Shown piece by piece: positions 9,754 to 18,036 of a DNA stretch of 64,000 nt. Positions within the stretch are counted from its first letter, which is position 1, and every line of letters starts with the position of its first letter. Under the pieces are notes generated by a model. The model saw only the letters and a list, made by a program, of their open reading frames with translations. It ran no database searches and was not told where the DNA came from. The translations under genes and the position numbers were made by a program. Source of the stretch: Tunicatimonas pelagia. GTDB taxonomy: Bacteria; Bacteroidota; Bacteroidia; Cytophagales; Cyclobacteriaceae. The stretch covers positions 2,170,001-2,234,000 of the forward strand of contig NZ_CP120683.1 in assembly GCF_030506325.1 (NCBI RefSeq), read 5' to 3'.

Positions 9754-10374
9754 ATGAGAACAACCTTTGGTTTTATTCTAGTACTACTGACTGCTACAGC
9801 CTGTACGAGTACTAAACATCAGTTAGTCCCTCGCTATGGTTTTGATTTTCAGGTGGGGGAACGATTAGTTATCGCCCAGTTTCAGAGCCGCTCTACCCTA
9901 TCGACCTACGCCACCGAGCAACTGCTTGGCGCATTCCATCAGTGCCCCGATGTAGAAATTGTACCACCCGATACGGTGCATAACTTTTTTTACCGCAATA
10001 TGCTGAATGTTAATCCGATTTGGGAAGTGGATATTCCGATGATGGTTCGTATCCGGCAGGCGACCCAGGCCCGTTATCTGCTGATTGGAAAGTTCCTAGA
10101 CGAGTCTAGTAGTCGACCACCCGTAAGCATCGCTACGCGCTATGCCAACGGATACCAAGATGACATCCATGAAAATTACTCGCGGGTTCAGTTTCTGCTG
10201 TACGACTTAGCTACGCACCGTACCGTTCTCAGCCTTCAAACCCGCACGAAGGCTAATCAGTACAACTATCAGGGCGAAGATGGCGCAACTAGCTTTTTCG
10301 CTCCGGCTAACCTGACCAAAACCGTAGTAGATAAAGGAGTAAAGAAGCTAGCGGATTCCTGCGGTTGCGATTGA
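9754..10374 (+). CDS. Hypothetical lipoprotein
   Basis: About 206 residues from the ATG at 9754; the in-frame TTG at 9736 is less likely. A hydrophobic start ends in TATACTS, a plausible lipobox. The mature chain begins with a strand-rich segment (GERLVIAQFQSRSTLSTYATEQLL) and ARYLLIGKFLDES, an arrangement resembling lipoproteins that bind or assemble at the outer membrane, but I cannot name the family. Two Cys close the protein (DSCGCD). Function unknown. Confidence 0.65.
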   Translation: MRTTFGFILVLLTATACTSTKHQLVPRYGFDFQVGERLVIAQFQSRSTLSTYATEQLLGAFHQCPDVEIVPPDTVHNFFYRNMLNVNPIWEVDIPMMVRIRQATQARYLLIGKFLDESSSRPPVSIATRYANGYQDDIHENYSRVQFLLYDLATHRTVLSLQTRTKANQYNYQGEDGATSFFAPANLTKTVVDKGVKKLADSCGCD

Positions 10375-10399
10375 TGAATGCGTAGCGTGGCCTGTGTGA

Positions 10400-11248
10400 T
10401 TAGTTTTTATTCAGACGTTGAATGAGCTGCTCATTTAAGCGTACGAGATCAGTATTGCCTGCTACTTTTGATAGCCTCTTTGAACGTTTAGCTGCTTCTA
10501 TTGCTTCTGCATTCTGATTCAGATCAGCCAGAATCAATGCTTCGCGGTACACCTGAAAGAATTGAGCATCATCGTGTTCGGTTACTTCCTGAATATAAGT
10601 TAGAGCACGCTCAAGATCAGTCTGGGCTTCGTGTAAATAAAGAGCTGCCTGAAAGTAGTCGTTACGGCTGGGGCCAGCCATCGCTCGGTCAATGGTTGCC
10701 ATCATCCGTTGATGTACCTCAGTCTGTACCGAAAAGCGGGTTTCGGTTTTAGCCCACCGTAGTACCAATGAAGCTTTATCCAATTGAATATCCTCTACGC
10801 CAATGGTAAAGGTTTCGGTAAAATACGGTAGCTCAACGAGGGGTGCAGTTACGGTTACTGCCGGGGTAGCATCGGTATAACTTTGCCAGTTGCGGCTTGC
10901 GTAGGGGTAGAGAAGCAACGTCCACTGCTGAGGCTCAATGCGACTAAGAACGGCGTACTCGCCTTTAGAAACTAAAACATCAGTCAAAGTTATGTCTTCA
11001 GAAACCGTTAGTTTGGTGGTCGCATTCGCTCCGGTACGCCATAGCTCAGCAAAACGAACTACCCCTTCCTCGCCGAAGATAGTGCGGTTACGCGCGCTTG
11101 GTCGGGAATAGATGACCTCCAAATCAGTGAAGCCAATCTGTTGATGTACGGTTGCGGTTGGACTCATAGCGGGAGCTACCACTTGAGCCTGAGCATTCAT
11201 CAGGCACAGTAGAATAGAAAGAATAAGTGAGAACAGTTCTTTTAACAT
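10400..11248 (-). CDS. DUF2911 domain-containing secreted protein
   Basis: The 282-residue protein starts with a signal peptide ending near AQAQ. Residues about 25-170 match DUF2911, with the diagnostic IYSRPSARNRTIFG and ELWRTGANATT blocks. The C-terminal part (about 190-282) is helical and looks like one or two TPR-type hairpins (AALYLHEAQTDLERALTYI). DUF2911 proteins are common periplasmic proteins in Bacteroidota with no established biochemical role. It follows the AraC regulator gene by 17 bp on the same strand, so co-transcription is likely. Confidence 0.85.
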   Translation of the reverse strand: MLKELFSLILSILLCLMNAQAQVVAPAMSPTATVHQQIGFTDLEVIYSRPSARNRTIFGEEGVVRFAELWRTGANATTKLTVSEDITLTDVLVSKGEYAVLSRIEPQQWTLLLYPYASRNWQSYTDATPAVTVTAPLVELPYFTETFTIGVEDIQLDKASLVLRWAKTETRFSVQTEVHQRMMATIDRAMAGPSRNDYFQAALYLHEAQTDLERALTYIQEVTEHDDAQFFQVYREALILADLNQNAEAIEAAKRSKRLSKVAGNTDLVRLNEQLIQRLNKN

Positions 11249-11265
11249 AATTCAGTGAGTTAAGC

Positions 11266-12372
11266 TTAAGATACGCCCCGGAAGTATTCGCTCGGCGAAC
11301 GACCGACAATCTTCTTAAACGCTTTATTAAAGGTGGTTTTAGAGTTGAAACCTGCCTCCTGGGCCAATCCGAAGAAGGTAAGCTCCTGGGCTCGGTCCGT
11401 TTTGGCCAGCTCGATAAATTCCTTAATACGGTAGTAATTGACGTACTCGAAAAAGTTCATGCCAATGCGCTCATTAAGTAGGCGGGCTAACTCGGGACTA
11501 CTCACCCCCAGTAGGTTCGCAAGTTCTGACTTGAGCAGTTTACGATTGAGATAGGGTTTCTTTGCTGCCATAAGTTGCTCCAGGCGATCTTTCAGTGCAT
11601 CTAACTCGGTAGCAGAAAACTTGGATTGAGCGTACTTCGGCGACTCTACCGGAGGCACTACCGTAAATAGCTCCGGTGCTTGCAACGCATAAACCGCAAT
11701 AAACAGGATTAATAGAGCAATGCTGATCCAGATTACTTGCCACACTACGCGGTTAAACATCGGTAACCCGAATATCCCGCCTACGTATAGCACCAGCCAG
11801 GTTAGCATACAACCGCCAATCGCCAGTAAGAAGAGGAGGAAAAACTTGGTTTTGATCATATAGCTCATCTCACTAGAAAGAGTACGCCGAAACTGCTGAA
11901 AGCTTCGTACACTCATTACCCAGTAGGTTAGGTTGAAGACTAATCCAACCCCGACAAAGAGCACAATATTGCGAAACTGCTCCCCCGAAGCGGCTCTCAT
12001 CTGTAGAGTTTCGTCGCTGGGTAGCATAAAAGTAAAAACAACCCCTACGTTAAACAGCACCGCCGGAAGATAATGCCACCCATGGTGATAACTAGCAGGA
12101 CGCTTGAGCAGAGCCGATTGGGTGAATAGATAAATGGTAGGCCCAAACAGTAGGGTAGCAAACTCTGAGAAAATTACCCAACGATAGTTATCGGCAACTA
12201 GCCCCGTTAAATACAGCACTCGCCCTAGCAGGCCTACGGCCAACAAGGCTATAAAAACCAAGATGTAGCCGTTTATCCGCTTGCGTTGCGTAGGCGATAA
12301 TCCGTATACTGCCAGCAACAGTAAAGCCTGAAAGAAGCTTAGGTACACCAATTGATTTAACAGAGCCTGCAT
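11266..12372 (-). CDS. AraC-family transcriptional regulator with membrane-spanning N-terminus
   Basis: About 368 residues from the ATG at 12372; an ATG at 12426 would overlap the upstream gene and adds a poor N-terminus. Residues about 1-240 contain seven or so hydrophobic segments. The C-terminus carries two helix-turn-helix units of the AraC type (LLGVSSPELARLLNERIG and GLAQEAGFNSKTTFNKAF, then KKIVGRSPSEYFRG). Such proteins in Bacteroidota are thought to sense a membrane or extracellular signal and act directly on DNA. The adjacent DUF2911 gene and the secreted protein upstream are obvious candidate targets. Confidence 0.9.
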   Translation of the reverse strand: MQALLNQLVYLSFFQALLLLAVYGLSPTQRKRINGYILVFIALLAVGLLGRVLYLTGLVADNYRWVIFSEFATLLFGPTIYLFTQSALLKRPASYHHGWHYLPAVLFNVGVVFTFMLPSDETLQMRAASGEQFRNIVLFVGVGLVFNLTYWVMSVRSFQQFRRTLSSEMSYMIKTKFFLLFLLAIGGCMLTWLVLYVGGIFGLPMFNRVVWQVIWISIALLILFIAVYALQAPELFTVVPPVESPKYAQSKFSATELDALKDRLEQLMAAKKPYLNRKLLKSELANLLGVSSPELARLLNERIGMNFFEYVNYYRIKEFIELAKTDRAQELTFFGLAQEAGFNSKTTFNKAFKKIVGRSPSEYFRGVS

Positions 12373-12382
12373 TTGAGAATCA

Positions 12383-13078
12383 CTATAGTGCAAAAGCGTT
12401 GAGGTGCAAAACCCCTCGGCGATCAAATTTCTGCGTAGCCTCTACAAAAGTTTCGTAAGCTTCCCGATCATCCCAGGTAACTACGGTCATAAGATCGGGC
12501 TGATAGTAGTAGCCGAAGGGGGAAGTTCCGTCCTTCAGCGACAGTACCACTTTCCCTCCCGCTTGCTCCACTTGCTGCAACCACTGCTGTTGGTACTCTT
12601 GAAAAGCACCCTCTTCTTTCTGCCAAAGCGATGTAACCACATTGAAGTCCTTCCTATCAATAGTAAAGTCAAGCGTGCTAGGCACTTCGTAGTAAGTAAG
12701 GTGGAAGGTAGGCCAAATAGCTCGGCGTTGGGCGTGAAAATCAGGTACTTCCTTCTCAATTTCGTGCAGAAACTGTTCCCGCTTTTCAAGGTTCTGCCAT
12801 TTACCCAAAATCATAGAACCCGGTTGGTAGTTTCCTTGGGTAAGTTCTTTCACTTTAAACCCGGGCAGACTCTCGTAGCTCATGCGCGCAGCTACTGGGA
12901 ACGCAGTTTGTCCGTAATTCTTGAACAGAGAGTCTGACCCAGGATTTTGAGATAGCAAGAGAATATCCAATACCTCTCCGGCCTCGAGATGATAGGTGCT
13001 TGCCGAAGACTGCGCTAACAATGACCAGGTGATAAAGGAAAATAAAAAGCTGACTATTCCACTGATAAGATACTGCAT
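12383..13078 (-). CDS. Hypothetical secreted protein with two dimeric alpha/beta-barrel-like halves
   Basis: About 231 residues from the ATG at 13078; the longer frame to 13183 adds an unlikely Cys-rich leader. A signal peptide (residues 1-24) is followed by two halves of similar length, each ending in a pattern like MILGKWQNLEKREQF and MTVVTWDDREAYETF. This recalls DUF1330/NIPSNAP-type ferredoxin-like repeats, but the match is by eye only. It ends 11 bp before the AraC gene, suggesting an operon of secreted protein, regulator and DUF2911 protein. Confidence 0.65.
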   Translation of the reverse strand: MQYLISGIVSFLFSFITWSLLAQSSASTYHLEAGEVLDILLLSQNPGSDSLFKNYGQTAFPVAARMSYESLPGFKVKELTQGNYQPGSMILGKWQNLEKREQFLHEIEKEVPDFHAQRRAIWPTFHLTYYEVPSTLDFTIDRKDFNVVTSLWQKEEGAFQEYQQQWLQQVEQAGGKVVLSLKDGTSPFGYYYQPDLMTVVTWDDREAYETFVEATQKFDRRGVLHLNAFAL

Positions 13079-13336
13079 ATGTGTTATGTTAAATAATGAA
13101 TGATTGGTACAAATGTAGAGACAACATGTACGCTGAAAAAGCAATGATCTCCCCCAACAGATACGAATACAGTATGCGTACAACTTTTTGTATGTTAAAG
13201 CGATTGATCGGACTACGTAGATAATAGGATAAGAGGTTAGTAGTTTTTATACCGTAGGCTTGCATCCGTCGTGTATATGTATTTTTGTATCCCTTGTCTA
13301 TACTTCCTACCTTAGAGTAACAAGAAACTATTGCCA

Positions 13337-13924
13337 ATGGAACGCACTGCAACGAAACTTCTATCATTAGAAGAATACAATCAACTAGAAGAAGAAACCA
13401 GTATACGCTACGAATACCATAATGGAGAAGTATTTGCAATGGCGGGAGGCTCGCCCAGACACGGTATTATTGCGGGAAACATTATTAGACTGCTTGGGAA
13501 TCATTTGAAAAAAAGGTGCCGAGTAGGAAGTAGCGATTTGAAATTTTATATCGAGTCCATTAATAAATCGCTGTACCCGGATGCATCCGTGATTTGCCAA
13601 CCTTATCAAGTATCAAAGCACGATCGCAATGCGCTAACTAACCCCATTCTACTAGTAGAAGTATTATCAGAAAGCACCGCTAACTACGACCCCGTATCCA
13701 CGGCGGGAGGTAATAAGTTTCACTACTATAGCGAACTACCATCGTTGCGTGAGTATGTACTGATAGAACAAAATATCTGGAAGGTAGAAACTCGCTACCG
13801 GAGTACTGCCCAGGAAGAGTGGAAGATGAACTGGTTTGAGGGAGAAGAAGCTTCCGTTACGCTTCATTCTATGAATGTCACTATCCCCCTCGCTGAGATT
13901 TACCAGGAAACCGAAGGTTTGTAA
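13337..13924 (+). CDS. Uma2-family putative endonuclease
   Basis: About 195 residues from the ATG at 13337 (a TTG two codons upstream is also in frame). The Uma2 pattern is clear: LSLEEYNQLEEET near the start, EVFAMAGGSPRHG, then the PD-(D/E)XK-like core YPDASVIC and LLVEVLSEST. Uma2 proteins are widespread in cyanobacteria and Cytophagales in many copies, with a nuclease-like fold but no agreed function. It sits alone and faces the broken DinB gene. Confidence 0.9.
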   Translation: MERTATKLLSLEEYNQLEEETSIRYEYHNGEVFAMAGGSPRHGIIAGNIIRLLGNHLKKRCRVGSSDLKFYIESINKSLYPDASVICQPYQVSKHDRNALTNPILLVEVLSESTANYDPVSTAGGNKFHYYSELPSLREYVLIEQNIWKVETRYRSTAQEEWKMNWFEGEEASVTLHSMNVTIPLAEIYQETEGL

Positions 13925-13931
13925 AGGAAAG

Positions 13932-14514
13932 CTAACTTCCAACCTGTTTCTCATCGTTTAAAAACTCATCCGTGAAGTGCGCTCGTCGTTTAGGTTGGGC
14001 AAATTTAGTCGCATTATACCCTTTAGAATCACCCTTCGGAACTGATAAACTTTGCCATTGTTTACCTTTAATCATCTTACCCAAATACGTGATTTGGCCC
14101 AACGTGGTAAGCGTAATGGGCTAATTGCCGATTGATAGCTTCTACCACCGTATGCCCCATATTACGAATATAAACTACCTCGTCAAAGTTATCAGCATTT
14201 ACCGAATCCAACGCCTGAAAGAGACAGTCCCAGCCTTCATTCCACTTGCTGAGTAGTTCTTCTTTGGTTTTGATCCGATCTTCAAACTCTTCGTCGCGCT
14301 TACGCCATTCTTTTTCACCGTCGGTAGTGAGAAAGTCAGTCCAGCGAGAAAGCATATTGCCTGACAGGTGATTGACGATAATAGCGATAGAGTTATTATC
14401 TGAACTATATTCCCAAAACAGCTCCGGCTCGCTTAGCTGAGCGAAGGTCTTATCACCCAGCGAGCGATAGTAAGCAAATTGCTTTTTCACACTTTCTAAG
14501 TAGTTTTCTATCAT
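13932..14514 (-). pseudogene. DinB-like DUF1572 family protein, broken by a +1 frameshift
   Basis: The first frame (ATG at 14514) gives 145 residues ending abruptly at 14077 after HYAYHVG. Removing one G from the GGG run (plus-strand CCC at 14098-14100) continues the frame to a TAG at 13932-13934. The restored tail reads GQITYLGKMIKGKQWQSLSV then PKGDSKGYN, which is the normal C-terminus of DUF1572 proteins. The intact family forms a four-helix DinB-type bundle with metal-binding His. So either the gene is inactivated or the base is a sequencing error in a short homopolymer. Confidence 0.85.
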
Positions 14515-15115
14515 TCCTCTGTTTTTTAAGTTTTACGTGGACTTGCTGCGAGTTTCAAGCGCGTAGCATAGGTATGGGCAGTAATTCGCCCTACTGAATT
14601 TACGTTCTCTTCTTTCATTTTGGTACACGACCGCCCTAAACTGAAAAGTATTTGGTGATTCAAGAAAATACTTAGTACTACCCCCCACGCGAAACATTCG
14701 TCCCCAGAAGGGCATTTGTAGATCAGAGTATTTGCGCCAGATTCCACAATCATTAAGAAGGATAGATTTACCCCTACGCTACGTAACGCAACTTCTCCGG
14801 AGCAGTGATGTACGATCGCGCTAGTTCACGTGACCTTTAAGTAGCACTACTTTGCCCACTTTTTACCCGATTTAAATGTTCCGCACTGCCGTTTTACGCT
14901 TGCCTCTGCCCGAATAACCGTTCTGCTACACTGCTAATTATCGGTTTTTCTCACCGGAAAGGCAAAATGGTACAAACCTCTAGAAGTATCATGTAGCTTT
15001 TATGCCTAAAATGCTGAGTTTGAAGGTAGGCTTTGGTGTATTTTACGATTATATAAAAGATAAACACTATGGTGAGCTATCTCCATGTTGGCAGTAACAG
15101 TAAAAAGTAAAAAAT
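14515..15115. other. 600-bp stretch without a recognisable gene
   Basis: Frames here are short and mutually contradictory. The longest leftward frames (near 14526-14753) have no family signature. A 31-codon rightward frame at 15002-15097 is AT-rich and unrecognised. This may be eroded accessory DNA, because it lies between the frameshifted DinB gene and an AT-rich orphan gene. Confidence 0.5.
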
Positions 15116-15625
15116 ATGATCCGTTATATATTTATCTTCAGTGCTATATTTGGCTGTAATCTTAGAAGCCAAGAAACAGTAATATATGTAGATGAAACAC
15201 CAGAAATTGATTCCACCTCTTATTATTCAATAAGATATGATAAGGACGGAAATATAATAGGTGAATATAAAAGTGATGAGTACCTAGAACTAGAAGCTGA
15301 AATAGATAAGGTGTTCACGAATCATCACTTATATTCTATTAAAGATTTAAGCGGTGATGGAGTTGCCATTTCTCACAAAACTAATTTACAGGGCATGATA
15401 GTTGGATCAAAAGATAAGAATGACACTGTAATGATTTTGAGAAGTGAAAGTGAAAGCATACAGAGACCAATAGATGAGAGTGGCAAATTTGAATTTTCTG
15501 ATTTGCCTATAGACACTTATCACCTTTTTGTTTCAAATACGACAAGTCAATTGACTTTCATTGATAAGATTGATTTAAAAAACGGCCTAAACTACAAACT
15601 AACACTTGAAAAGAAGGAAGAATAA
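15116..15625 (+). CDS. Hypothetical exported protein, carboxypeptidase-regulatory-like domain
   Basis: The 169-residue protein begins with a short signal-like segment ending FGC, possibly a lipobox. The C-terminal half (about 90-165) looks like a small beta-sandwich of the carboxypeptidase-regulatory/CNA-B type: LQGMIVGSKDKNDT, then GKFEFSDLPIDTYHLFVS. The gene is clearly richer in A and T than its neighbours, which suggests recent acquisition. Function unknown. Confidence 0.6.
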   Translation: MIRYIFIFSAIFGCNLRSQETVIYVDETPEIDSTSYYSIRYDKDGNIIGEYKSDEYLELEAEIDKVFTNHHLYSIKDLSGDGVAISHKTNLQGMIVGSKDKNDTVMILRSESESIQRPIDESGKFEFSDLPIDTYHLFVSNTTSQLTFIDKIDLKNGLNYKLTLEKKEE

Positions 15626-15763
15626 AGCTGCTGACAGAATGCAAGCCTGCCCCCTCCCCTATGGCTAAAGCCTACATCGGCCTTTTACAAACACTCAAAT
15701 TGCGAATCAGAGAGTCACAGAATATACCAGCAGTGTAAATGAAATCTAAGAAAACCAAGCAAA

Positions 15764-16030
15764 TTGATTATCAGAAGTAAAAAAGACTATTTCATTAGAT
15801 TTCCTCTGGGGCTGTTACTGATCTTTATCATTGGTATAAGCCCCTTCCTAATTGGTATGATTGGAGCCAGTATTGTGGAGTACACATCGGGAGAGCCTTG
15901 CCATGAGGGAAACTGCTACTGGGGCGCACTGCCGTGGCTGTCTTTTTTCACTATGCCCGTAGCGAGTTTACTGTTCATCATCTACCTAATTATCGTAGCG
16001 ATTGATACGGCTAAAATTCTTAAAAGATAA
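15764..16030 (+). CDS. Small hypothetical membrane protein
   Basis: The 88-residue frame can only start at a TTG (15764); there is no upstream in-frame ATG. It has two strong hydrophobic segments (about residues 12-36 and 58-82) joined by a loop with CHEGNC, a possible disulfide or metal pair. A 13-codon frame starting ATG at 15739 overlaps the start and may be a leader or chance. Nothing else is recognised. Confidence 0.5.
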   Translation: MIIRSKKDYFIRFPLGLLLIFIIGISPFLIGMIGASIVEYTSGEPCHEGNCYWGALPWLSFFTMPVASLLFIIYLIIVAIDTAKILKR

Positions 16031-16126
16031 AGGACTATCACGCTAGTGAAGTAAGTATCAAAAAATTCATTGAACTTATTTTCTCAACAGTATGTGTCAA
16101 TATTTTGTATATTATACTAAATCAAC

Positions 16127-16315
16127 ATGGTAGTGATGAAGAAAACCCAACTATTGGAAACTATTCAAGACATGCCCGACGAATTTTCGGTAGATGAGTT
16201 AATGGAAAGGCTACTGATCTTACAGAAAATAGAAGAGGGTCAGCAGCAAATACAGGCCGGACAGTTTTATACTGAAGAGGAAGCTAAAAAGAAACTGGAA
16301 AAATGGTTAAAGTGA
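16127..16315 (+). CDS. Antitoxin of a RelE/ParE-type toxin-antitoxin pair
   Basis: The 62-residue acidic protein (DEFSVDELMERLLILQKIEEG) has the size and helical make-up of Bacteroidota addiction-module antitoxins, with the toxin-wrapping helix at the C-terminus (EEEAKKKLEKWLK). Its stop codon overlaps the start of the toxin frame at 16303 by 13 bp, the usual arrangement for translational coupling. The toxin is broken by a stop codon, so the antitoxin may now be an orphan that could still neutralise a related toxin. Confidence 0.8.
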   Translation: MVVMKKTQLLETIQDMPDEFSVDELMERLLILQKIEEGQQQIQAGQFYTEEEAKKKLEKWLK

Positions 16316-16593
16316 TATGGGCAGAGCGAGCCATTGACGATTTGACTAACATAGCAGATTATAGCAACTGATATTCAGACAAATACGCTTCATCTATCGT
16401 ATCTAAGCTTTTTAGTAAGGTCAATATTTTGAAGAATATGCCCAGAGTTGGCAGAATAGTGCCTGAGAAGAATGATGAGAATATCCGGGAGCTAATAGAG
16501 GGGAACTACCGAATCATTTATGAAATCAGTAGTGAAGATAGAATAGACGTACTGATGGTGCATCACTCATCCCAACCACTAGGAGATATTTGA
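16303..16593 (+). pseudogene. RelE/ParE-type toxin with in-frame TGA
   Basis: From ATG 16303 the frame reads MVKVIWAERAIDDLTNIADY, then meets TGA at 16369-16371, and continues in the same frame to a TGA at 16591-16593. The remainder has full ParE/RelE character: SDKYASSIVSKLF, GRIVPEKNDENIRELIEGNY and RIIYEISSEDRIDVLMVHH. Only this one stop interrupts a protein of 96 codons, so the inactivation looks recent. The stop sits where intact homologues have a Ser-rich turn before the second helix. Confidence 0.85.
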
Positions 16594-16624
16594 GTAAGAA
16601 CAATTATAAACTTTAGCATCAATC

Positions 16625-17128
16625 CTAAAACAAGCTCAGTACCCCGTGGGCGATACGCTTTTCATGATCTAACAACCACTTTTTACGCCACATGCCGCCG
16701 TTGTAGCCCGTTAGGTTACCGCTCGTCCCGATAATGCGGTGGCAGGGCACAATAATCGCAATTTGGTTTTTACCATTGGCTAAACCTACCGCTCGGCTGC
16801 TTTTAGCATTACCGATCTGTCGGGCCAAGTCAGCATAGGTATTCGTCTGACCGAATGGAATCTTTAGTAGCCCCTGCCAGACGGTTTGCTGGAAGAGAGT
16901 ACCTTCCTGCTGGAATTGTAATCCGAACGTTCGGCGCCATCCGGCAAAGTATTCGTCCAGATGCGTAGCACAACGGCGTAGTAAGGCCGGGGCATTATTA
17001 GTGCTCACCGCTTTTTTTTCTAGTTCCTGATGCAAATCCGCGTAGCGCACCCCGGAAATGAAAGAATCATTTCCGCTAATTAACAGGTCACCCAGTGGTG
17101 AAGGATGCACAATGGTGAAGGTACGCAT
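16625..17128 (-). CDS. ogt: Methylated-DNA-[protein]-cysteine S-methyltransferase
   Basis: The 167-residue protein repairs O6-methylguanine by transferring the methyl group to its own cysteine. The active-site motif IVPCHRIIG puts the acceptor at Cys129, and the DNA-binding segment with RAVGLANGKN precedes it. There is no AdaA-type N-terminal domain, so it is a stand-alone Ogt. It starts 5 bp after the upstream isomerase-like gene and is probably co-transcribed with it. Confidence 0.95.
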   Translation of the reverse strand: MRTFTIVHPSPLGDLLISGNDSFISGVRYADLHQELEKKAVSTNNAPALLRRCATHLDEYFAGWRRTFGLQFQQEGTLFQQTVWQGLLKIPFGQTNTYADLARQIGNAKSSRAVGLANGKNQIAIIVPCHRIIGTSGNLTGYNGGMWRKKWLLDHEKRIAHGVLSLF

Positions 17129-17133
17129 AGCAT

Positions 17134-17952
17134 CTACACATGCTTACAGTAAGCTTCAATAATCTGGTTGAGAAATTCCGCCTGATCCATACTCCAGTAG
17201 CGGTTAGAAAAAATCTCTACTTCAATCATTCCCTCAAACCCCGCTTCTTCTACCCACTTCCGAATTTGCGGAACATCAATACAGCCCTCGCCCATCAGTC
17301 CCCGATCTAATAGAAAATCTTCGGTGGGTACCCGCCAGTCGCATACGTGAAAGGCAGAAAGGTTACCGTTGCGCCCGCAGCGCATAATTTCCGATTGTAA
17401 ATTATCGTCCCACCAGAGGTGATAAACGTCAGCAGCAATACCTACCCAGGGAGAATCAATGGCTTCCGCCATATCGTTAGCTTGCCCCAGCGTATTCACT
17501 GCCGAACGGGTGTCGGCGTACATAGGGTGCAGCGGTTCAATAGTCACTTGCACCTGATTAGCTTCGGCGTGGGGCAGAATAGCTTCAATCCCCTCCTGAA
17601 TTTGCTGGCGAGAGGTGGTTAGTGATTGATTGGGTTCAGCACCACAAACCAGCACTACCATCGGGGCACCTAACTCAGCGGCTTCATCAATGGCTCGTCG
17701 GTTGTCATCAATAGCAGCCTGACGCTTTTCAGCACTAGCTGCGGGAAAGAAGCCACCCCGGCAGAGCGAGACAATATTTAGTCCGTGATTTCGTAAGCGG
17801 TTACCCGTCTGGGACATGTTACGCCCTTCCAGCGCATCGCGCCATACCGTAATGCCCTTAACGCCTGTTTCGGCAAAGCGTTCGGATGATTCTTCAATGC
17901 TCCAGGGTTTGGTAGTAATCGTATGGATGCAGAGTTGGGAAAGGTCTTTCAC
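17134..17952 (-). CDS. Sugar phosphate isomerase/epimerase (xylose isomerase-like TIM barrel)
   Basis: The 272-residue protein starts with GTG (no ATG nearby). It has the AP2/xylose-isomerase-like TIM barrel pattern with metal-binding residues at strand ends: VTIEPLHP, AADVYHLWWD, FHVCDWRVP, GEGCIDVPQIRKWVEEAG and GMIEVEIFSN. Proteins of this type isomerise or epimerise keto-sugars, inosose derivatives or hydroxypyruvate. The substrate is not evident. It is followed at 5 bp by ogt. Confidence 0.85.
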   Translation of the reverse strand: MKDLSQLCIHTITTKPWSIEESSERFAETGVKGITVWRDALEGRNMSQTGNRLRNHGLNIVSLCRGGFFPAASAEKRQAAIDDNRRAIDEAAELGAPMVVLVCGAEPNQSLTTSRQQIQEGIEAILPHAEANQVQVTIEPLHPMYADTRSAVNTLGQANDMAEAIDSPWVGIAADVYHLWWDDNLQSEIMRCGRNGNLSAFHVCDWRVPTEDFLLDRGLMGEGCIDVPQIRKWVEEAGFEGMIEVEIFSNRYWSMDQAEFLNQIIEAYCKHV

Positions 17953-18036
17953 AGTGAAAATAGGTTAGTCGGTAAACAGCGACTAAAATTACAAAAGGAA
18001 ATTACTTACTCCAGTATTCCATCCGATTTTCTCTGG

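Noticed and set aside
12404-12937. 177-codon rightward open frame
   Set aside because: It is a shadow of the leftward secreted-protein gene, with no recognisable motif or signal.
14526-14753. Leftward open frames of 60-75 codons
   Set aside because: They overlap each other in different frames, lack a family match and have unusual composition for the window.
16369-16371. TGA in the toxin gene as a selenocysteine codon, since selD lies in the window
   Set aside because: ParE/RelE toxins do not contain selenocysteine, no hairpin typical of a bacterial SECIS is seen after the TGA, and no selA/selB/selC is present in the window. SelD here fits tRNA selenation by MnmH.
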